Positions 1 through 8,907 of a stretch of DNA of 64,000 nt are shown here, in pieces. Position numbers and translations under genes: made by a program. The notes beneath the pieces were generated by a model. The model worked only from the letters and a program-made list of their open reading frames with translations. It did not search any database and was not told the DNA's origin. Each line of letters begins with the position of its first letter. Within the stretch, counting starts at the first letter, position 1. This DNA comes from Bacillus aquiflavi. Lineage in GTDB: Bacteria > Bacillota > Bacilli > Bacillales > Cytobacillaceae. The stretch lies in assembly GCF_019915265.1 (NCBI RefSeq), contig NZ_CP082780.1, positions 2,294,001-2,358,000 of the forward strand, in the 5' to 3' direction.

Positions 1-28
1 ACAGTGTTATCGAGGAGTGATAAAAAAG

Positions 29-289
29 ATGAACAAGAAAATTTTTGAAAACATTGTCAATCATAAAATTAGTACAGTTACAGCAGATGAATTGTTAAAG
101 TATGCAAAGCAATTTAACATAGCGGTTAATAAGCAACAGGCTAATTTAATTGTTGAATACTTAAGAGAATCAAAAGTAAACATTTTTAATGATATGGAAA
201 GAACAAGACTTATAAAGGAAATTGCCAAAGTTGTCGGGCCTAAAACTGCAAAAGAGGTCAATCAATTATTTCTCCAATTTTCAAAGTAA
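29..289 (+). CDS. yqfT: YqfT-like small protein (DUF2624)
   Basis: An 86-residue, lysine-rich, mostly helical protein with no signal peptide or membrane segment. It resembles the DUF2624 family (YqfT), found next to nfo in Bacillus; its function is not known. I chose the ATG at 29 because a GAGGAG ribosome-binding site lies about 11 bases upstream; a GTG at 17 is in frame but overlaps that site. The gene is complete and converges on nfo, with a shared terminator between them. Family assignment rests on similarity and position. Confidence 0.75.
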   Translation: MNKKIFENIVNHKISTVTADELLKYAKQFNIAVNKQQANLIVEYLRESKVNIFNDMERTRLIKEIAKVVGPKTAKEVNQLFLQFSK

Positions 290-301
290 TAAAAAATTTG
301 T

Positions 302-340
302 AAGCTGACTTGAAAAAAATTCTTTCAAATCAGCTTTTTT
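302..340. terminator. bidirectional terminator between yqfT and nfo
   Basis: An inverted repeat with outer arms AAGCTGA and TCAGCTT and further pairing of TTGAA with TTCAA is followed by six T on the plus strand. A-rich sequence on the left gives a U-run for the minus strand, so it can end both convergent genes. Confidence 0.85.
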
Positions 341-353
341 CATTTGAATATTT

Positions 354-1247
354 TTAAGCGTGCATAATGTCGTCAAGTAAGTTTTCATTAAAGCTTCTAT
401 TTCTTAGCATTTCAATCTCATGCTTATATGGAGGTTTTTTATTTTTCTTATCTTCTCCTACGTACGGCGTTTCTAAAATTTTCATTATGTCGGTCAATTG
501 TGGATGATGAACAATATAATTGAGCGCTTTAAATCCGATATGACCGAATCCGATATTTTCGTGACGGTCTTTTCTCATGCCACGTTCATTTTTACTATCA
601 TTTATATGAAGTACTTTCAGTCGTTCCAATCCGATTATTTTATCAAATTCATTCAAAATATTGTCAAAATCATTAACAATATCGTACCCCGCATCATGAG
701 TATGGCATGTATCGAAACATACAGAAAGCTTGTCATTATAATTTACACCATCAATAATCATCGCAAGCTCTTCAAAGCTCTTGCCACATTCAGATCCTTT
801 TCCTGCCATTGTCTCTAACGCTATTTGTAATTTTTCTTTTCCAGTTAACACTTCATTTAAGCCAGCAATAATTTGTTTAATGCCTTTTTCAGTGCCAGCA
901 CCGACATGTGCACCTGGGTGAAGAACTATTTGTTTAGCACCAAGTGCCTCTGTTCTACTAATTTCTGAACGGAGGAAATCAACCCCTAATTGAAAAGTAT
1001 CTGGATTTGTTGTATTTCCAATATTTATAATGTAAGGTGCATGAACAACAATTTCGTTTATTCCATTTTCCTCCATATGTTTATGACCAGCTTCAATATT
1101 TAAATCCTCAATTTTTTTTCTTCGTGTATTTTGGGGTGCCCCAGTATAGATCATAAATGTGTTTGCTCCGTATGAAACTGCTTCTTCACTAGCTCCAAGC
1201 AGCATTTTCTTGCCGCTCATTGAAACGTGAGAACCTATTTTTAACAT
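354..1247 (-). CDS. nfo: deoxyribonuclease IV (AP endonuclease)
   Basis: A 297-residue endonuclease IV that cuts 5' to abasic sites in base-excision repair. The TIM-barrel metal ligands of the family are all visible: HPGAHVG, the Glu in LETMAG, the [10 protein letters not shown] block, LHIND, DRHENIG and the C-terminal LETP. In B. subtilis the orthologue (YqfS/Nfo) protects spore DNA. The start is the ATG of MLKIGSH, preceded by GAGGGAGAG; an in-frame TTG eight codons upstream overlaps that site. It follows cshB by 24 bases and is probably cotranscribed with it. Confidence 0.96.
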   Translation of the reverse strand: MLKIGSHVSMSGKKMLLGASEEAVSYGANTFMIYTGAPQNTRRKKIEDLNIEAGHKHMEENGINEIVVHAPYIINIGNTTNPDTFQLGVDFLRSEISRTEALGAKQIVLHPGAHVGAGTEKGIKQIIAGLNEVLTGKEKLQIALETMAGKGSECGKSFEELAMIIDGVNYNDKLSVCFDTCHTHDAGYDIVNDFDNILNEFDKIIGLERLKVLHINDSKNERGMRKDRHENIGFGHIGFKALNYIVHHPQLTDIMKILETPYVGEDKKNKKPPYKHEIEMLRNRSFNENLLDDIMHA

Positions 1248-1271
1248 GATGAAAATCTCTCCCTCAAACAA

Positions 1272-2588
1272 CTATTTATTTTTTCTCGCTAATCTTCTTT
1301 GTCGCTTCTTTATTCGCTCAATTTCTTCCTTCATTTTCTTTTTATATCCCGGCTTTACTTTTGAAGGCTTTTTCACTAAATTTCTTGTTTGTTCATCTAA
1401 CTCATTATGTCGTTTTTTCCGTTTTTTGCGTCTGTTCCGATCATCTATTTCGACCCATTCTCCATTTTGAATATCGATGTTTTTAAAGATAATCCCCATT
1501 TTTTCAAGCTGATTTAACGTATCTTCATCTGAAGCTTCATACATTGTTACAGCCATTCCTGAAAAGCCTGCTCGAGCTGTTCGTCCTACACGGTGAACAT
1601 AAAATTCTAAATCAGATGGCAGTTCGAAATTAATGATGTGACTAACTCCTTCAATATCAATTCCCCGTGCCGCTAAATCAGTTGCTACAATATATTGATA
1701 ATGCAGATCCTTTACTTGCTTCATCATTTTTTTTCGTTCCCTGGGAGTTAAATCACCGTGAATACGCCCTACTTTTAACCCTTTTTCAATTAAACGATCG
1801 GCAACATGATCAGCCATTTTTTTCGTATTTGTAAACACGATCGCTAAATATGGGTTCATCGTCTTAAGTATATCGTAAACGAGATTTATTTTCTCACGGT
1901 GACGAAGCGGGATTAAATAATGATCAATTTTTTCAGCTGTAATCTTTTTCGGTTCAATATGAGTGTATTTTGGATTTTTCATATATTTCCTTAAAAATGG
2001 TTTTAATTTTTCAGGAATTGTTGCTGAAAAAACAAGAATTTGAAGCTGTTCTGGCATTCTTGCTGCAATTTTATCTACAGACTCAACAAACCCCATATCA
2101 AGCATAAGATCTGCTTCATCGATGACGAGTGTTTGCGCTGTATGAACAAATAGCGCCTGCTCTTGAATAAGGTCGTTAATTCTCCCAGGCGTCCCAACAA
2201 CGATATGAGGTTGTGTTTTTAGTTTTTCAATTGCTTTCAGCTTATCTGTCCCACCTATAAAACATCGAGCTGTGATTTCTTCTCCTTCGGGACAATGCTT
2301 CACAATCTTTAATATTTCTTGATAAATTTGATTAGCAAGCTCACGAGTCGGAGCTGTTATAACCGCTTGAACATGACTTTGATTGAAATGAATCTTTTCA
2401 ATAATCGGCAATATATATGAATGTGTTTTACCAGTTCCCGTCTGCGATTGACCGATTGCACTCTCACCCTTTAGTACAGTTGGAATAAGCCTTTCTTGAA
2501 TATGTGTCGGTTCGTAAAAACCAAGCTCCTTAATTGCTTTTATAATAAATGGTTTAAATGAATACCGTTCGAATTTAGTTTCGTTCAT
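1272..2588 (-). CDS. cshB: DEAD-box RNA helicase CshB
   Basis: A 438-residue ATP-dependent RNA helicase with two RecA-like domains: Walker A GQSQTGTGKT, PTRELANQ, DEAD, SAT and HRVGRTARAG. A short lysine/arginine-rich tail follows, as in CshB (YqfR), which helps RNA folding and cold adaptation. The ATG at 2588 has GAGGGAG six bases upstream and gives the same length as the B. subtilis protein. First gene of a cshB-nfo pair, divergent from yqfQ. Confidence 0.94.
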   Translation of the reverse strand: MNETKFERYSFKPFIIKAIKELGFYEPTHIQERLIPTVLKGESAIGQSQTGTGKTHSYILPIIEKIHFNQSHVQAVITAPTRELANQIYQEILKIVKHCPEGEEITARCFIGGTDKLKAIEKLKTQPHIVVGTPGRINDLIQEQALFVHTAQTLVIDEADLMLDMGFVESVDKIAARMPEQLQILVFSATIPEKLKPFLRKYMKNPKYTHIEPKKITAEKIDHYLIPLRHREKINLVYDILKTMNPYLAIVFTNTKKMADHVADRLIEKGLKVGRIHGDLTPRERKKMMKQVKDLHYQYIVATDLAARGIDIEGVSHIINFELPSDLEFYVHRVGRTARAGFSGMAVTMYEASDEDTLNQLEKMGIIFKNIDIQNGEWVEIDDRNRRKKRKKRHNELDEQTRNLVKKPSKVKPGYKKKMKEEIERIKKRQRRLARKNK

Positions 2589-2787
2589 GTTAGCTCCCTC
2601 TATCAATAAATTTTAAACGCCACATTGTACTGGACAAATCTATCTTGTTATTATAATCGAGATTTTATTAAATCTCCACTTATCTTATTTTGCCTTCGTA
2701 TCATTTACTTCTTTCCGCTCCCACCTAAACAAAATTTCGTCTAATGCATACGTTATAAAAAAGAGCATTAAGAAAGGGGTTATTGTC

Positions 2788-3399
2788 ATGCCGCCAATAC
2801 AGAGGGGGCCATTTCACGGAAGAGGCGCAATGCCTTCATTTATGAACAATAGAATGGGTCGCGGGCTCTTTGGAGGAGCTCAACAAATGAATCCAAGAGG
2901 TATGCAGCAGGCTGGAGGCTTATTCAGGGGGCCACAGCAAACAAAACAAGGTGGGGGCTTACTATCAAGACTTTTAGGTGGAGGTGGAAAAACAAGTGGT
3001 GTTGCTGGAATGAATCCTGTAGGCAGAACAGCTGGCACAGGCGGAGGCGGCGGTTCATTTTTACAATCTTTAAGCAACCCTAGTGCCATAAGTGGTTTCT
3101 TAAATAATACTCAACAAGTTCTAAAGACTGCTCAATCTCTCGGACCAATGATTCAGCAATATGGACCACTTGTAAAAAATTTACCTGCCATGTGGAAGCT
3201 CTTTCGCGGCTTAAAAGATGCCCCAGATGCATCCGAAGAAGAAAAGAAAGATGAAAGTACAGACGAAACAAAAGATGAAAGTAAAGATGAAAGTAAAGAT
3301 GAAAAAAAAGATAATACAATAAAGAATTCAAAACAAATAGAAACGGAAGAAAAAGAAGAAATTGAAAAAGGAATATCTATGCCAAAGCTTTATATATAA
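2788..3399 (+). CDS. yqfQ: YqfQ/VrrA-like low-complexity protein
   Basis: A 203-residue protein of unknown function. The first ~100 residues are rich in Gly, Met, Gln and Arg, with several glycine runs. Residues ~100-150 are more ordered and may hold a short amphipathic helix. The tail is highly charged with tandem D-E-S-K/T units. This composition and the position upstream of ispH match YqfQ, related to the variable-repeat protein VrrA of B. anthracis. Start ATG at 2788 follows GAAAGGGG. Complete; function unassigned. Confidence 0.8.
   Translation: MPPIQRGPFHGRGAMPSFMNNRMGRGLFGGAQQMNPRGMQQAGGLFRGPQQTKQGGGLLSRLLGGGGKTSGVAGMNPVGRTAGTGGGGGSFLQSLSNPSAISGFLNNTQQVLKTAQSLGPMIQQYGPLVKNLPAMWKLFRGLKDAPDASEEEKKDESTDETKDESKDESKDEKKDNTIKNSKQIETEEKEEIEKGISMPKLYI
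3265..3314 (+). repeat. tandem codon repeat in yqfQ
   Basis: Short imperfect tandem units of the form GATGAAAGTAAA encode the acidic D-E-S-K tail. Such repeats can change copy number by slippage. Confidence 0.7.
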
Positions 3400-3659
3400 A
3401 GCAAATATTATTTAGCAAAAGTTGTGCTTCATTTACTTTTACTATTTTCAAGATGGGGATTGGGTTTTGTATTATGATAGGAAGTCTTATATAATGTTAA
3501 TTATAGAGAAGAGCAGTAGACTCTGGGATTGTAGACAATGTCAATATTTAAATAAATATGGCGAGCAACATAAGATAGAAACGAGCAAAACATTCGTTCA
3601 TAGGTTCGTTTGTCAACAGTCTCTAGAGCAGTTAGCTCTGTTATTTTGGGAGGCCTATT
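3400..3659. other. ispH upstream region
   Basis: About 260 bases without a convincing gene; an open frame that runs into ispH has no ribosome-binding site or family resemblance. A small hairpin (arms AGAGC and GCTCT at about 3626-3640) lies just upstream of the ispH ribosome-binding site. No clear promoter was identified. Confidence 0.5.
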
Positions 3660-4601
3660 ATGAATGTCATTAAAATATCACCGCGAGGCTATTGTTACGG
3701 TGTCGTTGATGCAATGGTCATTGCCCGCAATGCAGCATTAGATAAGTCATTGCCAAGACCCATCTATATATTAGGAATGATTGTCCATAATAAGCATGTT
3801 ACCGATGCTTTTTCTGAAGATGGTATTATCACTCTTGATGGTAAAAACAGAAGAGAAATCATTGAAAAAGTGAAGGGTGGAACGGTTATTTTCACTGCGC
3901 ATGGCGTTTCTCCTGAGGTTAAAGAACTTGCAAAGAAAAAAGGACTCGTCTCAATTGATGCAACATGTCCTGATGTAACAAAAACACACGATTTGATCCT
4001 CGAAAAGGCTGGACAAGGATATGAAATTCTGTATATTGGAAAAAAAGGACATCCAGAACCTGAAGGTGCTGTTGGGGTAGCTCCTAACCATGTACACCTA
4101 ATCGAAACAATTAAAGATGTGGATGAGCTCTCAATAAACAACAATAAACTGATTGTTACAAATCAAACAACAATGAGTCAATGGGATGTTTCTCATATTA
4201 TGGACAAAGTAAAAGAGAAATTTCCCCATGTTGAAGTTCATAATGAAATTTGCCTAGCAACTCAAGTCCGCCAAGAAGCGGTTGCTGAACAAGCGGAAAA
4301 TGCCGATTTACTTATTGTTGTAGGTGATCCGAAAAGCAATAACTCTAACCGCCTAGCCCAAGTTTCTGAAGAAATAGCTGGTACAAAAGCTTATCGTGTT
4401 GCAGACGTAACTGAAATTAAGATTGAATGGCTTAAAGGCATTGAAACAGTTGCTGTAACGGCTGGAGCATCAACACCAACTCCAATTACAAAAGAAGTTA
4501 TTCATTTTTTAGAAAATTTTAATGAACATGATAAATCAACATGGATTCGTGAACGAAAAGTACCACTAAACAAAATACTGCCAAAAGTTAAAAGAGCATA
4601 A
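3660..4601 (+). CDS. ispH: 4-hydroxy-3-methylbut-2-enyl diphosphate reductase
   Basis: A 313-residue IspH (LytB), the last enzyme of the MEP isoprenoid pathway, converting HMBPP to IPP and DMAPP with an iron-sulfur cluster. The three cluster cysteines are present: Cys12 (GYCYGV), Cys103 (ATCPDV) and a third near residue 197 (EICLATQ). The HGVSPEV and NNS(N)R motifs are also seen. Start ATG at 3660 follows GGGAGG. Transcribed alone, convergent with yqfO. Confidence 0.95.
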   Translation: MNVIKISPRGYCYGVVDAMVIARNAALDKSLPRPIYILGMIVHNKHVTDAFSEDGIITLDGKNRREIIEKVKGGTVIFTAHGVSPEVKELAKKKGLVSIDATCPDVTKTHDLILEKAGQGYEILYIGKKGHPEPEGAVGVAPNHVHLIETIKDVDELSINNNKLIVTNQTTMSQWDVSHIMDKVKEKFPHVEVHNEICLATQVRQEAVAEQAENADLLIVVGDPKSNNSNRLAQVSEEIAGTKAYRVADVTEIKIEWLKGIETVAVTAGASTPTPITKEVIHFLENFNEHDKSTWIRERKVPLNKILPKVKRA

Positions 4602-4908
4602 TAAAAATCCGAGCATGATTCAGATCGGATGATAGCTTGTAAACAAAGTTAACTTTTGCTGCAAATATTTTGAAAGACGACGTTGAAAACACTTGTCAGA
4701 CATAGTTCGCAACATAAAGTAAGGGGGCCGATAAGTCGACTTTTGGCTATTGGATGTCCCATTTTATCGTCAAGCATGCTGTATACCAACATGCTTGACT
4801 TTCCAATTTATTGTGTTGGTCCTTTTTGGACAGCCCCTTCCAGCGAACAATCCGAGCGTGCGTGTCAATAGTTTAACATTCGATCGTTATTTTTACACGA
4901 AAAGCAAG
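4602..4908. other. ispH-yqfO convergent intergenic region with inverted repeat
   Basis: No credible gene. At 4769-4799 a perfect 10-bp inverted repeat (GTCAAGCATG / CATGCTTGAC, 11-base loop) forms a strong hairpin without a U-run. It is nested between a weak pair of arms, AAGGGGGCC near 4720 and GGACAGCCCCTT near 4831-4842. The stretch looks more G+C-rich than its surroundings. Confidence 0.6.
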
Positions 4909-6027
4909 CTACACTGTTTGAAATGGATCGGTATCGATTTCCGATGGGAATATTGTAACATCATACCCTTTTTCTTTACAAAGCTTTAAAAGTACTTCTG
5001 TTACTCCTTGCTTCATTACCTTCTCAACATTATGTCCTGGATCAACAATATTCAATCCGTCCATTAAAGCATCATGAGCAGTATGATAATACATGTCGCC
5101 TGTTACATAGACGTCTGCACCTTTAAACTTCGCATGTGAGTAATACTTATTCCCGTCTCCGCCCAGAACAGCTACTTTTTTTACTTTTGCGGTTAAATTA
5201 CCGACAACACGTACTTTAGAAACGGCAAACGCGGTCTTCACATGTTCACAAAACTCTTTTAAAGACAGTTCGCTCTCTAATGATCCTATTCTACCTAGAC
5301 CAAGTTGCTCTCCTTTATTTTCAAGGTGATATATATCATAGGCTACTTCTTCATACGGATGTGCTTTTAATAAAGCGGCCAATACTCTCTTTTCCAAATG
5401 CTCTGGATAAATTGTTTCGATTCTTTCTTCTTGAACTGTTTCTAATTGTCCGCGGACTCCTATATGAGGATTTGTATTTTCCCCCGGTAAAAAAGTGCCT
5501 GTTCCAAGTAACGAGAATGAGCAATTACTATAATTGCCAATCGCCCCTGCGCCTGCTTTTCCTAATGCTTGCCGCACTTCAGCAGCATTTTGTTCAGGGA
5601 CAAACACGACTAGCTTTTTTAACACATTTTCATATGTGGGAACAAGCAGGTCAATATTTTTTAGGCCGAGAGCATTAGCTAACATATCATTAACGCCGCC
5701 TTTTGCCACATCAAGGTTAGTGTGCGCAGTATAAACAGCAATATCATTTTTTATTAGTTTTTCAATTATTTTTCCATAACTTGAATCGAAAGTGATTTTT
5801 TGTAAAGGACGATATATGAGCGGATGATGTGCAATAATCAGCTGAACATTTTTTTCTATCGCCTCATCCACTACTTCCTCCAACACATCTAATGCAATCA
5901 TCACTCGTTCAACTTGTTGGTTGAGACGGCCAATTTGCAGTCCAATTTTATCACCGTCCATTGCGTACTTTTTTGGTGAGAATTGTTCAAATAGCTGAAT
6001 CACTTCATGTCCATTCACTTTCTTCAT
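4909..6027 (-). CDS. yqfO: Nif3-like dinuclear metal protein YqfO
   Basis: A 372-residue Nif3/NGG1p-interacting-factor family protein with the inserted middle domain typical of Bacillus YqfO. Metal-site motifs are visible: IAHHPLIYRP (~64-73), AHTNLD (~100), and the C-terminal GDMYYH and GHNVE. It is often labelled a GTP cyclohydrolase I type 2 homologue, but that activity cannot be inferred from sequence. The start codon overlaps the trmK stop in an ATGA arrangement, so the two are cotranscribed. Confidence 0.9.
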   Translation of the reverse strand: MKKVNGHEVIQLFEQFSPKKYAMDGDKIGLQIGRLNQQVERVMIALDVLEEVVDEAIEKNVQLIIAHHPLIYRPLQKITFDSSYGKIIEKLIKNDIAVYTAHTNLDVAKGGVNDMLANALGLKNIDLLVPTYENVLKKLVVFVPEQNAAEVRQALGKAGAGAIGNYSNCSFSLLGTGTFLPGENTNPHIGVRGQLETVQEERIETIYPEHLEKRVLAALLKAHPYEEVAYDIYHLENKGEQLGLGRIGSLESELSLKEFCEHVKTAFAVSKVRVVGNLTAKVKKVAVLGGDGNKYYSHAKFKGADVYVTGDMYYHTAHDALMDGLNIVDPGHNVEKVMKQGVTEVLLKLCKEKGYDVTIFPSEIDTDPFQTV

Positions 6028-6737
6028 TTGTTTAACGCCTCCTCTGCCAATTTAATATAATGATGAAGCTGTTGTTTTTTTTGTAATAACTCATCTGTTT
6101 CGGTTGTTGCCTTGTCTAACTGTGCTAATACATTTCTCCAAGTTATCAATTCATTTGTCCATTTTTGTTTAAATGCTTCATTTTTTTCAACTTGTAAAAA
6201 TGGACCGAGTAACAATCCAGAATCGAGCATTTGTTCATATGGTTTATACGGATTCCCTTTTTCTCCTATTAAAATTTCGTATACTTTTCCGTCTTCTTGT
6301 AAAATTTCTTCAGTGATGAGCTCCCAGCCATTCTCAAGGAACCATTTACGAATATAACGTGCCCCGATATTTGGCTGTAAAATGACTCGCTGAACTTCCT
6401 GTAATTTTTCTTTATTATGATCAAGAATATTTATAATTAATGTACCACCCATTCCGGCAATTGTAATACAGTCGACCTCCCCTCTTTCAATTACAGCTAA
6501 TCCATCGCCTTTTCTGACAGAAATTTTTTGCGTTAAGCCTTCATTTTCTACTTGTTTCTTTGCGCTTAAAAAAGGACCATCAGCAATTTCGCCTGCGATA
6601 GCAAATGGTACGATTTCCTCTTTAACAGCGTAGCAAGGAAGATAAGCATGATCAGATCCGATATCAGCCAATCTTGCGCCTTTAGGAATATATTTAGCAA
6701 CTGCTGCTAATCTAGCTGAAAGTTTTTCTGTATTCAA
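6024..6737 (-). CDS. trmK: tRNA (adenine(22)-N1)-methyltransferase
   Basis: A 237-residue class I methyltransferase of the TrmK (YqfN) family that methylates A22 in the tRNA D-loop. The SAM-binding motif is DIGSDHAYLP (~25-34), followed by AGEI and the ITIAGMGG block (~96), and a coiled C-terminal helix pair. Translation appears to start at TTG (6737); no ATG lies nearby in frame, and this start matches the family N-terminus. Translationally coupled to yqfO. Confidence 0.92.
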   Translation of the reverse strand: MNTEKLSARLAAVAKYIPKGARLADIGSDHAYLPCYAVKEEIVPFAIAGEIADGPFLSAKKQVENEGLTQKISVRKGDGLAVIERGEVDCITIAGMGGTLIINILDHNKEKLQEVQRVILQPNIGARYIRKWFLENGWELITEEILQEDGKVYEILIGEKGNPYKPYEQMLDSGLLLGPFLQVEKNEAFKQKWTNELITWRNVLAQLDKATTETDELLQKKQQLHHYIKLAEEALNK

Positions 6738-6849
6738 TTATGATCACCACGCTACATCACAATTTTTTTAAAAAAATGAATTACACTTTTCATACAGGGG
6801 CGTCGAGCATAAAAAAAGAATATGGAATTCTTGCTACTTTTAGATTAAA

Positions 6850-6879
6850 AAAAGTCCTCTACAAAAGCAAAGGACTTTT
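6850..6879 (-). terminator. terminator downstream of cccA
   Basis: A perfect 9-bp inverted repeat (AAAAGTCCT / AGGACTTTT) is followed on the minus strand by a run of seven T. It lies beyond the larger hairpin at 6898-6949 and ends the cccA transcript. Confidence 0.85.
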
Positions 6880-6897
6880 CTATTTATCTTGTTTAAA

Positions 6898-6949
6898 GGG
6901 CAGTAAAGACCCTCACCTTTATTCTTATGGTGGGGAATCGTACTGCCCA
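6898..6949. repeat. long interrupted hairpin in the cccA 3' region
   Basis: Outer arms GGGCAGTA / TACTGCCC pair perfectly (8 bp). Inner arms CCCTCACC / GGTGGGG pair with one bulge, enclosing an A/U-rich loop. There is no adjacent U-run, so it is not itself a terminator; it sits between the cccA stop and the terminator at 6850-6879. Confidence 0.7.
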
Positions 6950-7013
6950 AAACAATAACAAGTAGTGAAATTTCACTGTTTACAGTTTTCACACTTTCAT
7001 GTTAGACATTAAA

Positions 7014-7379
7014 TTATTCTTGCCCAAGTAACCATTTTGCCATTGCATCAACTTGCTCGGGTGGTACTAAACCACCTGGCATTGTTCCTCTTCCATTTGT
7101 CAGAACATCTGCAACTTCCTCTTCAGACAGAGATATGTTTGTTAAAGCAGGACCAACTCCGCCTTGCTTTTGATCTCCATGACATGAAAGACATTTTGCT
7201 GAGTAGATATCTTCTGGTCCTGCATCAGCTACCTCTTCTGTTTTCTCAGCTTCTTCACCGCCTTCTAATTCCTTGGCAAGCTGCTCAGCGTCTCCTAAAC
7301 CTTTAAAACCTAGTCCAATCATAAGTCCAATTCCTAAAACCATGATCCATACGTATGGAATAACTGGGTTGCGATTCAT
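7014..7379 (-). CDS. cccA: membrane-anchored cytochrome c-550
   Basis: A 121-residue c-type cytochrome like CccA. A single N-terminal membrane helix (~8-27) is followed by an acidic linker and a small haem domain. The haem site C-L-S-C-H is at residues 63-67 and the probable axial methionine is Met100 in GTMPGG. It should be anchored in the membrane facing outward, carrying electrons toward cytochrome oxidase. Start ATG follows GGGAGG. A possible promoter (TTGTTT, TATATT, about 18-base spacing) lies about 35 bases upstream. Confidence 0.92.
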   Translation of the reverse strand: MNRNPVIPYVWIMVLGIGLMIGLGFKGLGDAEQLAKELEGGEEAEKTEEVADAGPEDIYSAKCLSCHGDQKQGGVGPALTNISLSEEEVADVLTNGRGTMPGGLVPPEQVDAMAKWLLGQE

Positions 7380-7567
7380 GATTTAACCTCCCTTTATGTA
7401 TAAAATATATCAATTAATAATGTATACAAACAACTACTATTGTACTTGAAAATAGGTTGTAGGAAAAGCCCTATTGCTAAACTTGTAATGTGAAATTCAC
7501 AAATTAGACATAAATTGATGGACTGATTCCTTTAATTATAAATAAAACTTCGTTTGTATATAAAAAA

Positions 7568-7625
7568 TCTCAGATTGTAGACAAAAGGTGCAGTGATTTA
7601 GGTAACTTTTGTCTACAATCTGAGA
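7568..7625 (-). terminator. 20-bp-stem terminator of the acyl-CoA dehydrogenase gene
   Basis: A perfect 20-bp inverted repeat (left arm 7568-7587, right arm 7606-7625) with an 18-base loop is followed on the minus strand by six T. The stem is unusually long for an intrinsic terminator. Its upstream arm shares four bases with a second hairpin at 7622-7645, so the two cannot form fully at the same time. Confidence 0.88.
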
Positions 7626-7645
7626 AGATTCTAAAGAATCTTCTC
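7622..7645 (-). repeat. hairpin overlapping the acd terminator
   Basis: A perfect 10-bp inverted repeat (GAGAAGATTC / GAATCTTCTC, 4-base loop). It lies between the acd stop codon and the terminator and shares its end with the terminator's first arm. Confidence 0.75.
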
Positions 7646-7690
7646 AAGGTCATATATATTCTATCACAATAAAATATTTTTACCCACTTT

Positions 7691-8833
7691 TTACTTACAG
7701 CCAATTTGTCTTGCAATAACGAGTCGCTGAACTTCTGAAGTACCTTCGCCAATTTCTAAGAGCTTTCCATCACGCATATACCGCTCAACATGATAATCTT
7801 TCATATATCCGTATCCGCCATGAATTTGCACAGCTTGATCAGTTACTTCCATACAAATCTCAGATGCGTATAATTTACACATTGCAGCCTCTTTTGAAAA
7901 CGGCCTGCCTTGATCTTTTAACCATGCTGCCTTATAGACCATATTCCGAGCAAGTTCAATTTTCATTGCCATATCGGCAAGCTTAAATTGGATTGCTTGG
8001 AAGTGAGACAACGATCTCCCAAACTGTTTTCGCTCTTTCGCATATTGGAGAGCTTTCTCATACGCTGCCTGTGCTATTCCTACAGCCATTGCACCGATTC
8101 CAATTCTTCCGCCATCAAGTGTTACGAGAAATTGTTTGAAGCCTTCACCTCGCTTGCCAAGTAAGTTTTCTGTTGGAACATGAACATCTTCTAAAACAAG
8201 CTCAGTTGTATTTGATGAATGTAAACCCATTTTTTCATAATTATCAATGACTGTAAAACCTTCGGTATCTGTTGGGACAATTATAGCGCTTATTTCCTTG
8301 CGACCATCCCTTTCATTTGTCACAGCCGTTAAAGAAACAAACTTTGCATAGCTTGCATTCGTTATAAAACATTTATTTCCATTAATTATAAACTCATCGT
8401 CATTTTCAACGGCGGTCGTTCTTGTCCCCCCAGCATCTGAACCTGCATTCGGCTCAGTTAACCCAAAAGCACCGAAAGATTCACCAGTACAAATTGGAAC
8501 AAGATATTTTTCCTTCTGCTCTTTTGTTCCGAATAAATGGATGGGGGCACCACCAAGAGAAATATGGGCAGAGTACGTAATTCCTGTTGATCCACAAGCA
8601 CGGCTTAATTCTTCAGTTACGATAGCAAAGCTTACCGTATCAGCACCGCCTCCTCCATATTCTTCAGAAAAAGGTAAACCCATAATACCCATTTCAGCTA
8701 ATTTTTTAAATATTTCTTTAGGGAATTGTTTTGTCTTATCCCTTTCTAAAGCTCCAGGAGCGACTTCCTCTTCAGCAAATTCTCGAATTGTTCTTTTAAT
8801 CATTTCTTGTTCTGATGTTAAATCAAAATTCAT
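7691..8833 (-). CDS. acyl-CoA dehydrogenase
   Basis: A 380-residue FAD-dependent acyl-CoA dehydrogenase catalysing the first step of beta-oxidation or branched-chain acyl-CoA breakdown. Typical features: FGLTEPNAGSDAGG, the middle beta-domain, RKQFGRSLSHFQAIQ and IHGGYGYMKDY. The probable catalytic Glu is in GEGTSEVQR near the C-terminus, the position used by short-chain and butyryl-type enzymes. Start ATG at 8833 follows AGGGGG; upstream in-frame ATGs overlap that site. It is transcribed alone and is not part of the usual sigA neighbourhood of B. subtilis. Exact substrate not determinable. Confidence 0.9.
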   Translation of the reverse strand: MNFDLTSEQEMIKRTIREFAEEEVAPGALERDKTKQFPKEIFKKLAEMGIMGLPFSEEYGGGGADTVSFAIVTEELSRACGSTGITYSAHISLGGAPIHLFGTKEQKEKYLVPICTGESFGAFGLTEPNAGSDAGGTRTTAVENDDEFIINGNKCFITNASYAKFVSLTAVTNERDGRKEISAIIVPTDTEGFTVIDNYEKMGLHSSNTTELVLEDVHVPTENLLGKRGEGFKQFLVTLDGGRIGIGAMAVGIAQAAYEKALQYAKERKQFGRSLSHFQAIQFKLADMAMKIELARNMVYKAAWLKDQGRPFSKEAAMCKLYASEICMEVTDQAVQIHGGYGYMKDYHVERYMRDGKLLEIGEGTSEVQRLVIARQIGCK

Positions 8834-8877
8834 CTTCATCCCCCTAGCAAATTTTTTTGAATACGTTTCCATCATTA

Positions 8878-8907
8878 ATTATACGTGGGAATGGACAATT
8901 TTCTCAA
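8878..8907 (-). promoter_or_regulatory. sigma-A promoter of acyl-CoA dehydrogenase
   Basis: Minus-strand TTGAGA (8902-8907) and a perfect TATAAT (8878-8883) are separated by 18 bases, about 45 bases upstream of the start codon. The -35 lies inside the octamer TTCTCAAC (8901-8908), repeated in inverse orientation at 8961-8968, a possible operator pair. Confidence 0.75.

Noticed and set aside
3422-3673. Open frame upstream of and overlapping ispH
   Set aside because: No ribosome-binding site, no family resemblance, and it overlaps the ispH start.
4608-4640. ATCCGA/TCGGAT stem after ispH as a terminator
   Set aside because: No U-run follows and the stem is only six pairs.
4683-4989. Overlapping plus-strand frames between ispH and yqfO
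   Set aside because: No start signals; the frames run through an inverted repeat and into yqfO antisense.
7489-7501. Fnr site upstream of cccA
   Set aside because: The half-sites are separated by three bases, not six.
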